NCBI GenBank assembly: GCA_039621445.1
Contig: CP154955.1
Location: forward strand, 47,598,139-47,662,138
Length of the DNA stretch: 64,000 nt
DNA from: Euglena gracilis
Taxonomy: Eukaryota; Euglenida; Euglenophyceae; Euglenales
Direction of reading: 5' to 3'
The notes under the pieces are model-generated. The model worked only from the letters and a program-made list of their open reading frames with translations. It was not told where the DNA came from and did no database searches. Below, in pieces: positions 33,540 through 45,239 of this stretch; positions within the stretch are counted from its first letter, which is position 1, and each line of letters starts with the position of its first letter. The position numbers and the translations under genes are program-made.

Positions 33540-33788
33540 ACCATCCAGAGCAACTGCGAGTCCAGTCCCATAGGTTCAGTGGTCTGCGATCGCGGTCGTT
33601 TCGGGCGGTGCTGCAAACTGCACCCCACTCGGCACCGACAGGGTTGGATGGGATTGAGAAGGAGTTTGAAATTCCCGAGAGAATGGAGCAGGGGACACCG
33701 CACCAGTTCACACCCTTCGTGCGCACGTCACCATATTTGTTGCGATATCTCCCTCCCCGAAGGAAGACACCCCACCACGAGGCCCCCT
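33540..33788 (+). CDS. Possible plus-strand coding segment, unknown
   Basis: One frame reads smoothly (LDGIEKEFEIPERMEQGTPH, then QFTPFVRTSPYLLRYLPPRR) and stops at TGA. No family recognised and no clear start or splice site. It is the only persuasive plus-strand segment between the CobW and Mpv17 genes. Confidence 0.3.
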
Positions 33789-34199
33789 GAAATGAGATAA
33801 TTCCTGGGCCCACAGAGAATGAAACCTCTGGATTTTCGAAGTGAAATGTGGAATGCCAATGAGAACTGTAATTGCAAGATCAAAAAATCAATGGAGTGTC
33901 TTCAGTGACCAGGTTTCGGGAAGAATGTGCATGCATTGATGCAATTACCGAGCAAAAATGGCTTTTCTCCAATTGAGTTGCTGTTTGCAATTCATTCAGT
34001 TGTCTGACATTCAATGTATTTTCTGTGTGCAGGAGTTAAATGCGGATGCATTTAACTCCTGATGCATTGATACACAACCCTCATTCGTTACCACCCTCCC
34101 ATGAAAGCTAACCAACTACCCACACCCCAATGGACAGTGGGGCCTCTCCACAAGGCCCCCTTTTGCAGAGGGGGGGGATGCGCATGCCCAGCCTAGAAA

Positions 34200-34545
34200 A
34201 AGGCGCAAAAATGCACAAAAATGTGCAAAAAAAATGCGCAAAAACGCTCAAAATTTGAGAGAAAATGCGCAAAAATCACGAGAATGCAAAATTTGCCCAA
34301 AAAAAACATGCAAAAATAGCACAAAATTTGCAAAAAAATTATATGGAATTATGAGGAAAATGTCAGTTTCAAAAAAAAACAAAAAATGCAAAATTTTGCA
34401 AAAAAATGGTCAAAAAATGCGAAAAATTGTGAAGAAAAAAAATCACAAAAAAATTGTGCGAAAAAAACAAAAAAAATTGAATGAAATCGCCAGAAAAAAT
34501 CGGGGGTGGGGGAATGCGCAAAACTGTAAGAAAAAAAAATGCGAA
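34200..34545. repeat. ATGCGCAAAA / TGCAAAA simple sequence
   Basis: A-rich repeat of the same kind as 26045-26290, creating Lys/Asn-rich false frames. Confidence 0.8.
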
Positions 34546-34886
34546 CCACATCCCCCCTCTGCATGTTGTCAATTGGGGTACTTCGATTGGGGGGGGGGGG
34601 GCTTCCAATTTGGGGAGCCTGACATTTGACATTTGACATTTGACAGCTGTTGGTCAACCATTACAAAAATGAAAATTTTGACCATGACGTTGGGGAAAAT
34701 TTGTTGTGATGTGTCAGATTTGCAAAAAAAAAAAACTTGCTGAAAACTGGCCATTTGACATTTGCCATTTGGGCGGGGGGGGGGGGGGGGGGGGTAAGGG
34801 ACTGTGGGCGTTTGAAAGGGTGCACAAAGAGTATGGAACTCTCCCAGGCTCTTCCATCCAATGCCGGACAAATCCCGGGCACACAC

Positions 34887-35043
34887 CCATGCCATGTAAA
34901 TACCCCAGAAGAACGCCGTGGTCGAGTCCACCACGGCTCGCGTGTGGACGGGAACAAAGTAGAAATTGAGAAGGTTCTGCAGCGGCCATATGCACCAACT
35001 GGTGGTCAGGACGTTGTAGAGCTCCGACCGAACTTTCCGGACA
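34887..35043 (-). CDS. Mpv17/PMP22 exon, C-terminal signature
   Basis: Acceptor GGACTACAG, donor GCATGG/GTGTGTG. Carries IWPLQNLLNFYFVPVHTR, the most diagnostic part of the family. Either one more short exon follows or translation runs on. Confidence 0.87.
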
Positions 35044-38000
35044 CTGTAGTCCAAAGACCGGGTGCAGGTGCCCCATAAGCAGGGCTGTACGGGAAAGCCT
35101 GGGCCCACCCTGAAGGTGGGGGTCGACCCCCCCCCCAGCCATCACAGCGCCCACACAAAGAAAATTCCTTCAGTGCCAAAGAAGCCAAAAGGAAAAATTT
35201 GGCCTAAAAATCTGCGTCTTCGGAAATATGGGAAAGCCTGGTGGGGGGGTCGGACCCTACCTACCCCCCCCCCCGGGAAACTGTCACCTGACAGGTTGGC
35301 CAGTACCGGGGACCCTGACAACTTCCTATACTGACAGGTTGGCCGGTACCGGGAACCCTGACAGTTTCCCGGGCGGGACCCTGACAGTTTCCCGGGTAGG
35401 GCATTTCAAGGAAAAGTCAACAAAAAATGACCCTGACAGGTTGGCCGGTACCGGGGACCCTGACAACTTCCTATACTGACAGGTTGGCCGGTACCGGGGA
35501 CCCTGACAGTTTCCCGGGCGGGACCCTGACAGGTTCTCGGGCATGACAGTTTCCCGGGGGGGGGGTAGGTACCAAACACCAGCGCTGCCCATATCAGGTC
35601 CCTGTGAAATCCAAAACCACAAAAGCATTGGTTGAAAAAATGCAAAAAAATTTGACTTGATCATGAAACTCGTGGAAGTGCTGGCAGACAAACCGTCAAG
35701 CGAGGTCCAGGTAGGGAATGGAATGGCTCCACCCAGAAAATAAAGCGGTGCTGGCCCTGTTTTCCTCGTGATCCCGATGTTTTCAAATGCACATTATTGA
35801 GTTTAAACATTTTTACAGCTTTTTTTGTGAACTTTCAATCAAATTTGAGAACACTCCTCTCTTTCTGACATTCCACACACTGGTTTGGGAAGGCCTGGCT
35901 TCGTTCGGCCATATGCCTCAATCCCCATGATAGTGCCATTTAGATACACAGACCAGATGGTTTGGGAGGCCACCACCTGTGGAGGGAAAAGGACAATGTG
36001 TATGCACCGTTTCATTTTCCCCATCATTGTGTAACCTAATTGGAGGTATTCTTAAAGACCCCGGGGGGGGGGGTCCTTTGGGCCGGCTGGAAAAAGGTGC
36101 CGGTTGGGAAAAAAAGTGCTGGCTGGACCCCTCCCTACGGGGTGGGGGGTCCGGGGAGGGGGTCCGGCCGGCTGGGAGCTGGACCCGGCGTGTACCCCAA
36201 AAATGCCCAAAAAAGCCCAAATCCAGCTGGGTTGGCATTTATCAGCTGGACCAAAATTAGGAGGTGAAGACATAAAAAAAAGCCACCCTAAAATGATTTC
36301 TGGCCATTTTTGGGCCCCTTTCCGGCGGTGGCGCCAAAAAAATTTTCGGTCCAGCCCAGCTTCACCGGGCTGGACTGAGCTTTATTTCAGTGGACCTCCC
36401 CCCTGGGGGATCCGCTGGCTGGGAGGTGCTGGCTGGAAGCTGTTGGTTGGCGGGCCCCCCCCCCCCCCCCCGGGGGTCACCTCCAGCTTATGCCTCCTAC
36501 CATCCTACCATGGAAACCCAATGGGCATTGATGGAGTGGAGCGAGGTTTTTCGCCCCTGCCCAAAAACGTGTGTCGCGCTGGAAAAAAGATTCCTCGCCC
36601 CCCCCCTGACCGAAAAATTTTTTGGCGCTCAAGGCTTTTTTGGCTTTTTTGATGGACCAGGTTTTGTGTAGTGCTGAGCTCTTTAACTGCCTGATGCCAG
36701 GCATCCCAGCCTGGCCTGGCCTGGCCGGTGGCCAGGCCGCCTGGCCAGCGGCCCAGCAGCCCAGCCCGGCCAGGCATCCCGGCGGCCCAGCCTGGGGCCG
36801 CCGACGGTCTGGCCCGGCCGGTCCAGTGGACTGGCCCCGGCCTGGCTGGTCCAGAAGGGGCAAACAGCTGGCCCCGGACGTCTGTACAGAGGGTCCCTGA
36901 GGCTGTATTTTTGGTCCCCAGTGATTCCCTCTCTCATGCCCCGCCATTTTGGAGATATTTTGAATTGTCGATTTTTTGACCTGATGGAGGCCTAAGAATG
37001 CCAAAATGGGCTGTCCTTTGGCCAAGCGCGCAACTGGGCGCCTGTGCAGGGTAAGAGAGGGTCCCGAGGGTTTGTTTTAGGTCATCCCAATCCATAAGCC
37101 TGAGGTCCAGGAGAGTCTGAATTGATGCCACCTGGACCCCCAGGGCTGGGCACAAAAGCATTTTTCTAATTTTACCATCTGCAGACACAGGCCTCCCAAA
37201 GCCCAGTGTGCACACGGTGCAACAAAACGAGGGAAGATGGGGGAACTTTCATGCGAAAGCATTCTTAATCTTCTCATGAAGAAATTGTATTTGTTACGCA
37301 TTTGTCTAACAGATTTTCTTTTTAAAACTTCTTGACGTGGGTGATCACTGTGCATTTGCGCCACGTCCTTGCCTTTTTTTTACCCTGTACCCTTTCATGT
37401 ACCCTTCCAAAGGAGCCACTTTCACAGATAGTCAAATTGCACGCACAAAAGGATGAACTTATGGTCAATTTCGGGGGTCTGTATTTTTTAATGAAAAATG
37501 ACAAACAGCCCAGAAGACCACTTTGACCATTTACTGAAATATTGAGTTGCCTTTTTGCCAATAACCTTTCATCACAAATGGGAAAAATTGCCCATTTTCT
37601 GCAAAAATCCCCCACCACGGCACCATTAACTTTTTCTAAAATCAAAAATTTCCCACCATTTATTTCCCGTCATTTTCCCTCTGTCATTTTTGTTTCCCAG
37701 CATCAACGAAGGCAAAGTTGGTGGAATGGAGACCATTTCGGGCTCAAGTGGAAGAAAATTCTAAAAAATTTGAGTGAAATTTGGCCCTTGTCAGGCCCGC
37801 CGGCGTCTTTGGTGCCGGCAAAAAATCACGGAAATCGGCTTTGCCATGCCGAGGGACCTCGAGAGGGGGAGGGTGCCAAACACCATTGGCATTGGTGCAG
37901 GAACAATTTTTTTGTCCGGGCAGACCCCCCCATGACCTTGATTAAAGACCCTCAAAAATTTGAACACCCAAGCCCAAAGGAAAATTTTGAGGTTCTGCCT

Positions 38001-41000
38001 TTTTTGGCAGGTCACCTCTCCCCCAAAATTGGCCACAGAGAGGTACCCAACCCTCTAAATACAATTTTTACCGACCCCCCCCCCTGTGTGCACTGTGGCT
38101 GTTTTTTGGTGCCTTTTATTCCTTCTTCTGGCCTGGCGCTGTTGTCCGCCTCTGGCCCTTTTGTCTGTGTACGTGGAGGTGGCCGGAGCCTGGCGGGACT
38201 TGCCTTGTTTACAACGCCGGCCACCAAGTGCCCGCCAGGCACATACTCCACTTTAATTAGGGGGGGGGGTCTCCTTCACCGTGACGACGCACTTGTTACT
38301 CCAGTCCACGACCCCAGCAGGTGTGGTTCCCAACTCAGTGGACAGGTCCACTCGATTGGGAACAAACTCATGGGTAGGTCTGTTCCAGGCCCGGAGGCAC
38401 CTCCCGGGGCAGCCCTGTCCCACGAGCACACCCACTTGGAACCCGGTCAGGCACCCCCCCCCCTCCTGGGGGCAAAGGCGAACCCTTACTTTGCTGCCGG
38501 GTCCACCCCCCCCCCCTGGGTCTCCTTCACCGCTCCCAGGCTACTCTGGTCCACGACCCAGGAAACCGACCCCCCCCCGGGGGGGTCAATCCCAGGGCGG
38601 TCCTTAAGCAAAAAAAAAAAAATCCCGTCCCGGCACAGCCGAGAAATTTTTTTGAAAATCCATGACCGAAAAGTGGCCGTATTTTGCCCGAAACGGGTCG
38701 ACTTCGGGAAAAAAAGTGATTCCTGGCACTTTTGGAACATCGCCCATCCGCTCATAGCGTCAAAAAATGCGTTTTTCGACTTTTTGGTTTTCGACCCCCG
38801 TTCAAGTCCCGGTCGATCCTTGGTCGGGGGGGGGCGGTCCTTAAGGGACATTCTTTAAAGAAAAAAAAAAAAAAAACTTCCCGTCCCTTATGGACTGCCC
38901 TGGTCAATCCACTCTTCCAAAAACCAGTCAGTCACTTTTTTTTGGAAAAACCAGTCAGTCACTGCCCCTGGGGGGGGGGTCGGACTCTGGAATCCTGACC
39001 CAAAAAAATTTCCGGCGCCTTTGGCACCGGGTCACTTTGGTGGTTTTTTTGCCGACCCCCCCCGGGGGAGGGGGTCCGGGCCAAAAAAAAGCCACTCTGA
39101 AAAAACCAGCCACCCACCCCGGGGGGGGGGGGGGTCGGCCAGTGACTAAGTGATTGTATGCTCTTTACAGTATTTATTCTTTTGTAAGGCCCAACGAAAA
39201 AAGTGCAGGGCCTAGCGAAAAAAGTACAGGGCCTAGCGATAAAAGTGCAGGGCCTAGCGATAAAAGTGCAGGGCCTAGCGATAAAAGTACAGGGCCTAGC
39301 GATAAAAGTACAGGGCCTAGCGATAAAAGTGCAAGGCCTAGCGATAAAAGTGCAGGGCCTAGCGATAAAAGTGCAGGGCTCATTCACAAAAAGTTCAAGG
39401 CCCAAGTGGAAAATTTTTTTGGATTTTTTTTGCGCCTTGTGTGGCATTCGCCTTTCAACTCAGAAATGGACATGGGTATTTGCGGATGTGGGTTGCTTGC
39501 AACTGAGGCTATTGCCGTTTCATATTGCTGACTGTAATGCACACGTGCGTGAGTAGTGTTCTTTCTGAACTTGAAGAGCAGAGGGCAAGAGCACAAGACA
39601 TGGAAAATGCGGAGCAGCTGTGGGGATGTGAACAAGCATGCTTTCAATTGAGTCAAGGGCACCACAGAACGATCCGGAGGATTGCAAACAGGGGTTTTTT
39701 TTTAGTCGTGGACCCCTGGGGGGAGGGGGGGCAGGGTGGGTGGGTCCTGCCTAGCCCCCGGGGGGGGGAGCCCCCGGGGGGGGGGGGGTTGGATATACTT
39801 TTCGGCGCATTTTTGGCACATATTTGCCCAAAAAGTGCCCAAAATGGCACTTTTGGTCATTTTGGGGGGTCAAAAATTTTCGGTAACCCAGACCGCGCAC
39901 CTGTTTAGGTGGGGGGGTGTCCCCCCACCCCCCCCCTCCTGGCCCACAGGGGGGGTCCGGACCCCCCCCCCCCTGTCCTTATATCGAACCCTGCTGGGAC
40001 CCCCCCGGGGGGTGGGTGGGGGGGGGAGGGGACCCCCCTCCCCCCGGTCTTAAAAAAAACCCCTGATTGCAGACTCTGACAGCAAACACATGATGCGCCC
40101 TCGTAGAAATGGAAGTTGGTGAAGCTCCCAAAAAAAAAATGGCCCACATTTGCAAACACACAATTTATTCCAAAAACAAATGGATGATTTACAACGTGGA
40201 TATGAAGGTGTCACCAATATCTCCATAATCATGACACAACGAAAGCCATCAAGCAGAAATAATGATGCAAAATAAGTGATGGAGTGTAACTTTTACAAGG
40301 GCTGTCCGCAAAGGCAGCGGGAAAGAGCTTCCTGCGCATGAAAACAGCAATTAGCAACTTTCAGTGGCGCTTGCAAATGTGGGGCCATTTTATTTGGGAG
40401 CTTCACCAACTTCCATTTCTATGAGGGCGCATGATGTGTTTGCTGTAAGAGTCTGCAATCCTCCAGATTGTTCTGTGGTGCCCTTGACTCAATTGAAAGC
40501 ATACTTGTTCACATCCCCACAGCTGCTCCGCATTTTCCATGTCTTGTGCTCTTGCCCTCTGCTCTTCAAGTTCAGAAAGAACACTACTCACGCACGTGTG
40601 CATTACAGTCAGCAATATGAAACGGCAATAGCCTCAGTTGCAAGCAACCCACATCCGCAAATACCCATGTCCATTTCTGAGTTGAAAGGCGAATGCCACA
40701 CAAGGCGCAAAAAAAATCCAAAAAAATTTTCCACTTGGGCCTTGAACTTTTTGTGAATGAGCCCTGCACTTTTATCGCTAGGCCTTGTACTTTTATCGCT
40801 AGGCCTTGCACTTTTATCGCTAGGCCCTGTACTTTTATCGCTAGGCCCTGCACTTTTATCGCTAGGCCTTGTACTTTTATCGCTAGGCCCTGCACTTTTA
40901 TCGCTAGGCCCTGTACTTTTTTCGCTAGGCCCTGCACTTTTTTCGTTGGGCCTTACAAAAGAATAAATACTGTAACACCTCGGGGGTGGTTACGTCCAAA

Positions 41001-42276
41001 GTTTCACTGAACAGAAAGGGGAAGGGCAAAAGAAGGGCCGGCAGTGGCAGCCTGTCCACCACCATCCGGCGGCAGGTGTCGGGCCACGTGGGACCACGTG
41101 CAGCCGTTCCACAACAACTGAGAGTCCGTGGAGTTGCAGTTGTTGTGTTGGAGTTGTGGTGGGGGTCGGGTGACGGGGGGGGGGGATCCTTAGGGGTGGT
41201 AATGCTGAAGGGTGTAAAAATCCAACCAGGGTCCGAGAAAAAGACTTGCATTCAGGGGTTTTTTTTAAAACCGGGGGGAGGAGTCGGCACCCACCCACCC
41301 AGCCCCAGGGGTTGGGCCCCCCTGGGGGGGGGGGGGACCCACTCCCCCGCCACGCTGTTTAATCCCCCCACATTTTTTTGGACCCCCTCGCCATTTTTTT
41401 TGTTAAGGTTCACCTCCATTTTCGAGTTTTTTTTTCTGTCCCAAACGTCAGCCCAAAACCGCCAAAGATGCCCAAATTTTGAAATTTCCTAGATCTCAAA
41501 AGTCACCAAAAGGACCAAAAACCGCAAAATCACAAAAAGAAGAAATTCATGGGTGAAGCCTCAAAAAAAAGAAGATTTTTGCACCTTTTTCAAAATTGAT
41601 GGTTTTGTCCTGAGGTTCACTCCGAAGCGACACCTTTGTGGCAATGCAAGCATGGGTTTTTTTAGTCTCGGAACCCCTCCCCCCGGGGGGGGGGGCCGGG
41701 GGGGTAGGGGTGGTGGGTATATCTTTTTTTGGCACTGAAAGCGCCGAAAATTTGAACAAGGTGCTACTTTTAGTATTTCCGGGTAAAAGTGGGAGGGGTG
41801 TGCCGATCATCACACCTTTATCAATGTCCATCTGAGGTTCCGTTGTGGCATCATCCAATCCAAAAATGTATGCTGACAGCAGCAGATTCACTTACTCTAT
41901 CGCATTGGTTATCCTCCACACATTCAACTCTGAAAAATCCACCTGCAAAAACCTCCCGCCCTCAGGCACAATTAAGGCAATTGAGAAAAGATTTGAAAGG
42001 AATCTGGCAATTGCCTCTGCCAAGTGATTTTCTGTCCAAATGCCCAATGATTTCGGAGTAAAGGATTGAATGAACTGCTGGGCACCAATTGAACAAGTTT
42101 GGCACGGTCCAGAAACTGGCAATCAACCCCATCCGAAGAGACCGGGACACATCCAGGCGGTGAGAATGCGGTTGTGGGTCACAGGCGGAAATTCGCTGTT
42201 GGATGAGTTGGGCGATGGCATCTCCTCCTGAGGCACTCAGAGCCCCAAAGGCCATACTTTGAGCCAGCGACGGCAT
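34887..42276 (-). CDS. Mpv17/PMP22-family membrane protein, multi-exon
   Basis: Three exons are clear on the minus strand. 42276-42086: MPSLAQSMAFGALSASGGDA, then IAQLIQQRI and SRSLRMGLIASFWTVP, the family's G-x(4)-GD-x-x-AQ N-terminus. 35976-35879: VVASQTIWSVYLNGTIMGIE, the conserved K-x-x-x-DQ...P region, here SQ in place of DQ. 35043-34887: KVRSELYNVLTTSWCIWPLQ, then NLLNFYFVPVHTRAVVD and FFWGIYMAW, the signature W-x-(V/I)-WP...NF-x-(F/L)-VP...R. The 35976/35879/35043 introns are GT-AG and in phase. An exon of roughly 25 codons between 42086 and 35976 was not found. Such proteins sit in mitochondrial or peroxisomal membranes with about four helices. The roughly 6-kb intron carries the inverted duplication at 39165-40975. 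Confidence 0.85.
35281..35560. repeat. GACAGGTTGGCCGGTACCGG repeats
   Basis: Four copies of GACAGGTTGGCC(G/A)GTACCGG and four of GACAGTTTCCCGGG alternate. They lie in the intron between two Mpv17 exons. Confidence 0.85.
35879..35976 (-). CDS. Mpv17/PMP22 exon, middle
   Basis: Acceptor TTTTCCCTCCACAG is excellent; donor CCAGT/GTGTGG. Encodes VVASQTIWSVYLNGTIMGIE, then AYGRTKPGLPKPV. 98 bp, phase 0 to 2, fitting the next exon. Confidence 0.85.
35977..39160. other. Mpv17 intron: repeats, no supported exon
   Basis: Holds CCAGCCGG/GGCTGG repeats at 36060-36480 and 36700-36860, GGTCCTTAAG repeats at 38600 and 38838, and ACCAGTCAGTC repeats at 38925-39110. A 438-codon plus frame at 37542-38858 has no domain and is judged spurious. 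The missing Mpv17 exon may be in here. Confidence 0.4.
39189..39382 (+). repeat. 21-bp tandem repeat, nine units
   Basis: Unit GGGCCTAGCGATAAAAGTGCA with slight variants. Not CRISPR-like: there are no spacers. The open frames through it reflect a unit length divisible by three. Confidence 0.95.
39689..40065. mobile_element. Non-autonomous DNA transposon, CAGGGG family, with empty sister site
   Basis: Ends CAGGGGTTTTTTTTTAGTC and GGTCTTAAAAAAAACCCCTG. Target copies ATTGCAAA (39681-39688) and ATTGCAGA (40066-40073). The other arm of the inverted duplication has a single uninterrupted copy of this site near 40455, which fixes the insertion boundaries. Confidence 0.95.
40371..40975 (-). repeat. 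Inverted duplication, arm B (empty site)
   Basis: Reverse complement of arm A without the transposon. Contains the nine 21-bp repeats (40757-40955) in reverse. The two arms flank a unique 214-bp loop (40157-40370). Confidence 0.95.
41253..41800. mobile_element. Degenerate CAGGGG-family ends
   Basis: CAGGGGTTTTTTTTAAAACC at 41253 and CATGGGTTTTTTTAGTC near 41652 are both left-type ends. The sequences before them, CTTGCATT and AATGCAAG, are reverse complements. No right ends were found, so these are truncated or rearranged copies. Confidence 0.45.
42086..42276 (-). CDS. Mpv17/PMP22 exon, N-terminal
   Basis: The first ATG in frame is at 42276 (MPSLAQSMAFGALSASGGDA). GGDAIAQLIQQ matches the family GD-x-x-x-Q box. 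The donor could be CAATTG/GTGCCC, but the frame stays open further, so the lower edge is uncertain. Confidence 0.72.
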
Positions 42277-43080
42277 CAAAGGAAAAAATAAAGCAGTGTC
42301 ATCCCTGGGAAACACAAGCAGCATGCTCGAGAACAAAACAAACAGAAATCATCGAAAATTCAAACGATTGTGGAATGTTCACACAAAGTGCAACACTCTG
42401 AGCCACCTTTATCAAACAGATGGCCCCCCGAAAGTGTGTTTGAATTGATTCTTGTCATATTTTGGCGCAATGATGAGCAAAAATTGTCGAAAAAATTGGC
42501 ATCCTCCATTGGTAGATCTTGGTTAGAAGACCCCCTTCCCAAAGCAATTCATTTCAAAAAAAAACGCCCCCTCCCCTGTCTTCAATAATATCCCCTATCC
42601 CCTACATAATAACGCCTATCCCTATCCTCATTTTTTTTTAGTTTTTTCACAAAGTGCTTCTTTTGCTACAAAAAAAAAGCAAACAAGAAAGGTGTATTCT
42701 TTTGGATCAGGGTTGCTGCCTTCTCAATTTTTGTTGGGGGGCTGGACCCCCTATGGATTCAGGGGGAACTCAACTAAACTGGGAGGGGGGGGTTAAAAAA
42801 TCAGTGCAAGGTGCCAAAATTTTGAAATAAGGGACATTTTTGGCCCATTTTTGGCCATTTGGGGGGTCATTTTTGGCAAGTCTGCCAGTCTGGTCAGTCA
42901 CTGTAGAGTCGGGAACTGAACTGGAAAAGGGGGGGGTGGTGTCAAAAATGAACTGGACTGGACTGAACCACCTAGCCCCCTGCAGTTCAGTTCCCAAAGT
43001 GAACGGGGGGGGGCAGCCTCCCTCCCGTATCCAAGTCCCTTTGGGACACTTGTGGCCACTTTGGTCCAAATTGCACATTG
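42277..43080. other. No gene recognised
   Basis: AT-rich sequence followed by ACTGGACTGG-type repeats and poly-G. A minus-strand promoter for the Mpv17 gene would be expected here, but I see no defining motif. Confidence 0.3.
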
Positions 43081-43539
43081 GTGGACTTCACACGTCTGTT
43101 ACCCACGGATTTCAGCCACAATGCACAGAACTCTTCTTTTTGGCAATCGTATGGTCCAAAATTTGACACATTGATTTGTCAGATGCCACAGTTCAGGAAC
43201 CATGTGGCATGTCAAGCGGAGTGTCGGCAATCCAGTTGGGACCCCCCCTTATTACCAACACCCCCAGTACAGATGCAAATTTTTCCCCAAAATGGCATTT
43301 TTGTACCAAAAAAAATCGGACCTCGGGACCCTCCCTTGCCTGCCAAAGCTCCATTGAAAGCTCTCACCAAGACCTTTCGACCATTGGTGTAAAATGTGGG
43401 GGGGGGGCAGGGGGGCAGCGCCCCCAAGATTTTTTTGCCTCCCCGAGAAAAAAATTTTTGCATTCTCCTTTGCAAATCAATGAAAGAGTTTTTGACCCAA
43501 AGATGGCATTGCCACATTTGGATGTCCCCACCATAGGTT

Positions 43540-44070
43540 GGCTGTTTTTGCTGTTGGACGTCGCTGCAGTCTTGCCGCCCTTCGGGTGCTAAAACAAATC
43601 CAGAACTCATGGGTCAGAGGGGGCGAAAATCTTTCTTTTTGGGGGTTTTTGTTTGTGAATATCACCACTTCCGTCTCGCCGTCCTTCGGGCGGTACAGAA
43701 AACTCATTTATCGTACAAATTTGACTCTTTTTGGGTTGGAAAAATGCATTACCGTCCAGCCTCCCTTCGGGCGGCAGCAAGCCTCCCTTCGGGCGGCAGC
43801 ACATTTTTTTGTTCCATGCAAAATGGCTCAGAGGGGGCGGTTGGAAACCTCACCGCGGTCTCTTTTTTTTTGCATTCTGCACTCTTTTTTGGCAATACCA
43901 AACCACAAAAGGCATCACTGTCTCTTGCCGCCTGTTGGGCAGCTTGAAAGCTTCCAAATTCTGATGGATTTGTGCCATGATGTCAAAAATTGCCAAATTT
44001 TTGTCACATTCGATGCCATCTTTCAAAAAAAAAAGTCCCACTGTCTCGCCACCCTTTGGGCGGCGAAAAG
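43540..44070. repeat. Array of CCGCCCTTCGGGCGG hairpins
   Basis: Near-palindromes built on GCCGCCCTTCGGGCGGC occur near 43575, 43685, 43770, 43790, 43930 and 44055, spaced 20-140 bp apart. The loop base pair and loop are C(TTCG)G in most copies. Confidence 0.8.
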
Positions 44071-44348
44071 AAAAACAATGGTAAACCCCCCCATTTAGAA
44101 CGACCCCCCTCTGAAAACGAACCCCCCCATTTATAACGACCCATCCTGGAATTTCCACTAAAAAAAGAAATATAACGACCCATGGTTGACAAAGAACAGA
44201 AAGCACGGGTAAGATGATGCATCTCACGTAAGAGCGTCCAGGCTCACCAGTGTTTACTTGAAATATGAGCAGATCGACCGCTGCTTGGACGGGGGCGTGG
44301 TCAGGGTGGGCGGAGGAGCAGAGCCTACAGAGGACCCTACCATTCATT

Positions 44349-44431
44349 CTTTCTACCATCCTTGCTGGCTTTGTGTGAGGATGTGCAAGGGTCGCACATC
44401 CTCACACAAAGTCAGCAAGGATGGTAGAAAG
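44349..44431. repeat. 38-bp hairpin, one mismatch
   Basis: Arms 44349-44386 and 44394-44431 with a 7-nt loop. Contains TTGTGTGAGGATGTGC. Confidence 0.93.
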
Positions 44432-45239
44432 CGTGTCAGATATGGCTGCGGTGGGGAACACAGCAAAGCCCCCCTCTGATAACGACCCCCATTTATAACG
44501 ACCCCCTCTGGATTTTCCACCAACTGAAAAGTCAGATAACGACCGGGGGGGACCCAGAAACTTTTCATTGAAAATGGCCTTTTCCGGGCCCCTGGCACGG
44601 CGCCGGGGTCGGAGGGGGGTGCCTGCTATGGGCAGGCACCCCCAAAAACCCGACCCCCTGGGGGGGGGGGGGTCGGATGGGGTACACGATGGGGGGTAGT
44701 TGAAAGGCATGGAAAGCAAATTGGCATGTTTCTCCATTTTACATAAAAATTACGGATGGCACTTTTGAGCGGTCTGTTCAGAGCAACGTTCATGACTTGG
44801 CATAGCCAGCTGGAATGCACAAAACACCGATTCCTGTTTGGCGGGACATGCATGCAGATGGCCGGGCGCGGTGCATTCCTCATGGGAGCAGGTGCCCACC
44901 CCCCATTATATACCTCCCCCCAGGAGGTACATGATGGTGGGGGCCATGGTAGCTGAATTATGGAGGCAACAACTTCCGATCAGGGTTGGAACATACAATT
45001 GGCGATTTTCAGAGCACTGCATAATGCGGTTGAGTTCTGTGGCTATCAATCGAAAGCAGGGGTGTGGAAGTAATTTTTTCTTGGGGGGGCGTGCGAGATC
45101 ATTGACAAGGCCTTATATTTTACCACATATACCATTGTTTTTACCACATTTACCATATTTACCAAGTAAACCCCCCCTTGAATATAACAACGGGCCAGAG
45201 GGCCCATTGTGTACCTCCCCCCCCCCCCATTGAAACTGT

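Larger units (their letters stand above)
39165..40156 (+). repeat. Inverted duplication, arm A (occupied by a transposon)
   Basis: Matches the reverse complement of 40371-40975 nearly base for base apart from the 377-bp transposon at 39689-40065 plus an extra 8-bp target copy. It includes nine 21-bp repeats. Confidence 0.95.

Noticed and set aside
34234-34629. Lys/Asn-rich plus-strand frame of 131 codons
   Set aside because: Translation of the ATGCGCAAAA repeat; the same artefact occurs at 26045-26290.
38250-38450. Minus-strand stretch resembling the VDW...VK segment of papain-like proteases
   Set aside because: The DNA here is partly palindromic (GTTCCCAACTCAGTGGAC and its mirror), so both strands give similar words, and no catalytic Cys or His region follows.
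37542-38858. 438-codon plus-strand frame, the longest in the window
   Set aside because: No recognisable domain, runs through poly-C, CTCCTTCACCG and ACCAGTCAGTC repeats, and composition changes along it. It lies in the intron of a minus-strand gene.
39189-39382. Regular 21-bp repeat considered as a CRISPR array
   Set aside because: Units are contiguous without spacers, the genome is eukaryotic and no cas genes are present.
40584-40955. 117-residue frames, identical on both arms of the inverted duplication
   Set aside because: Produced by the 21-bp tandem repeat (QGLAIKV periodicity); identity simply reflects the duplication.
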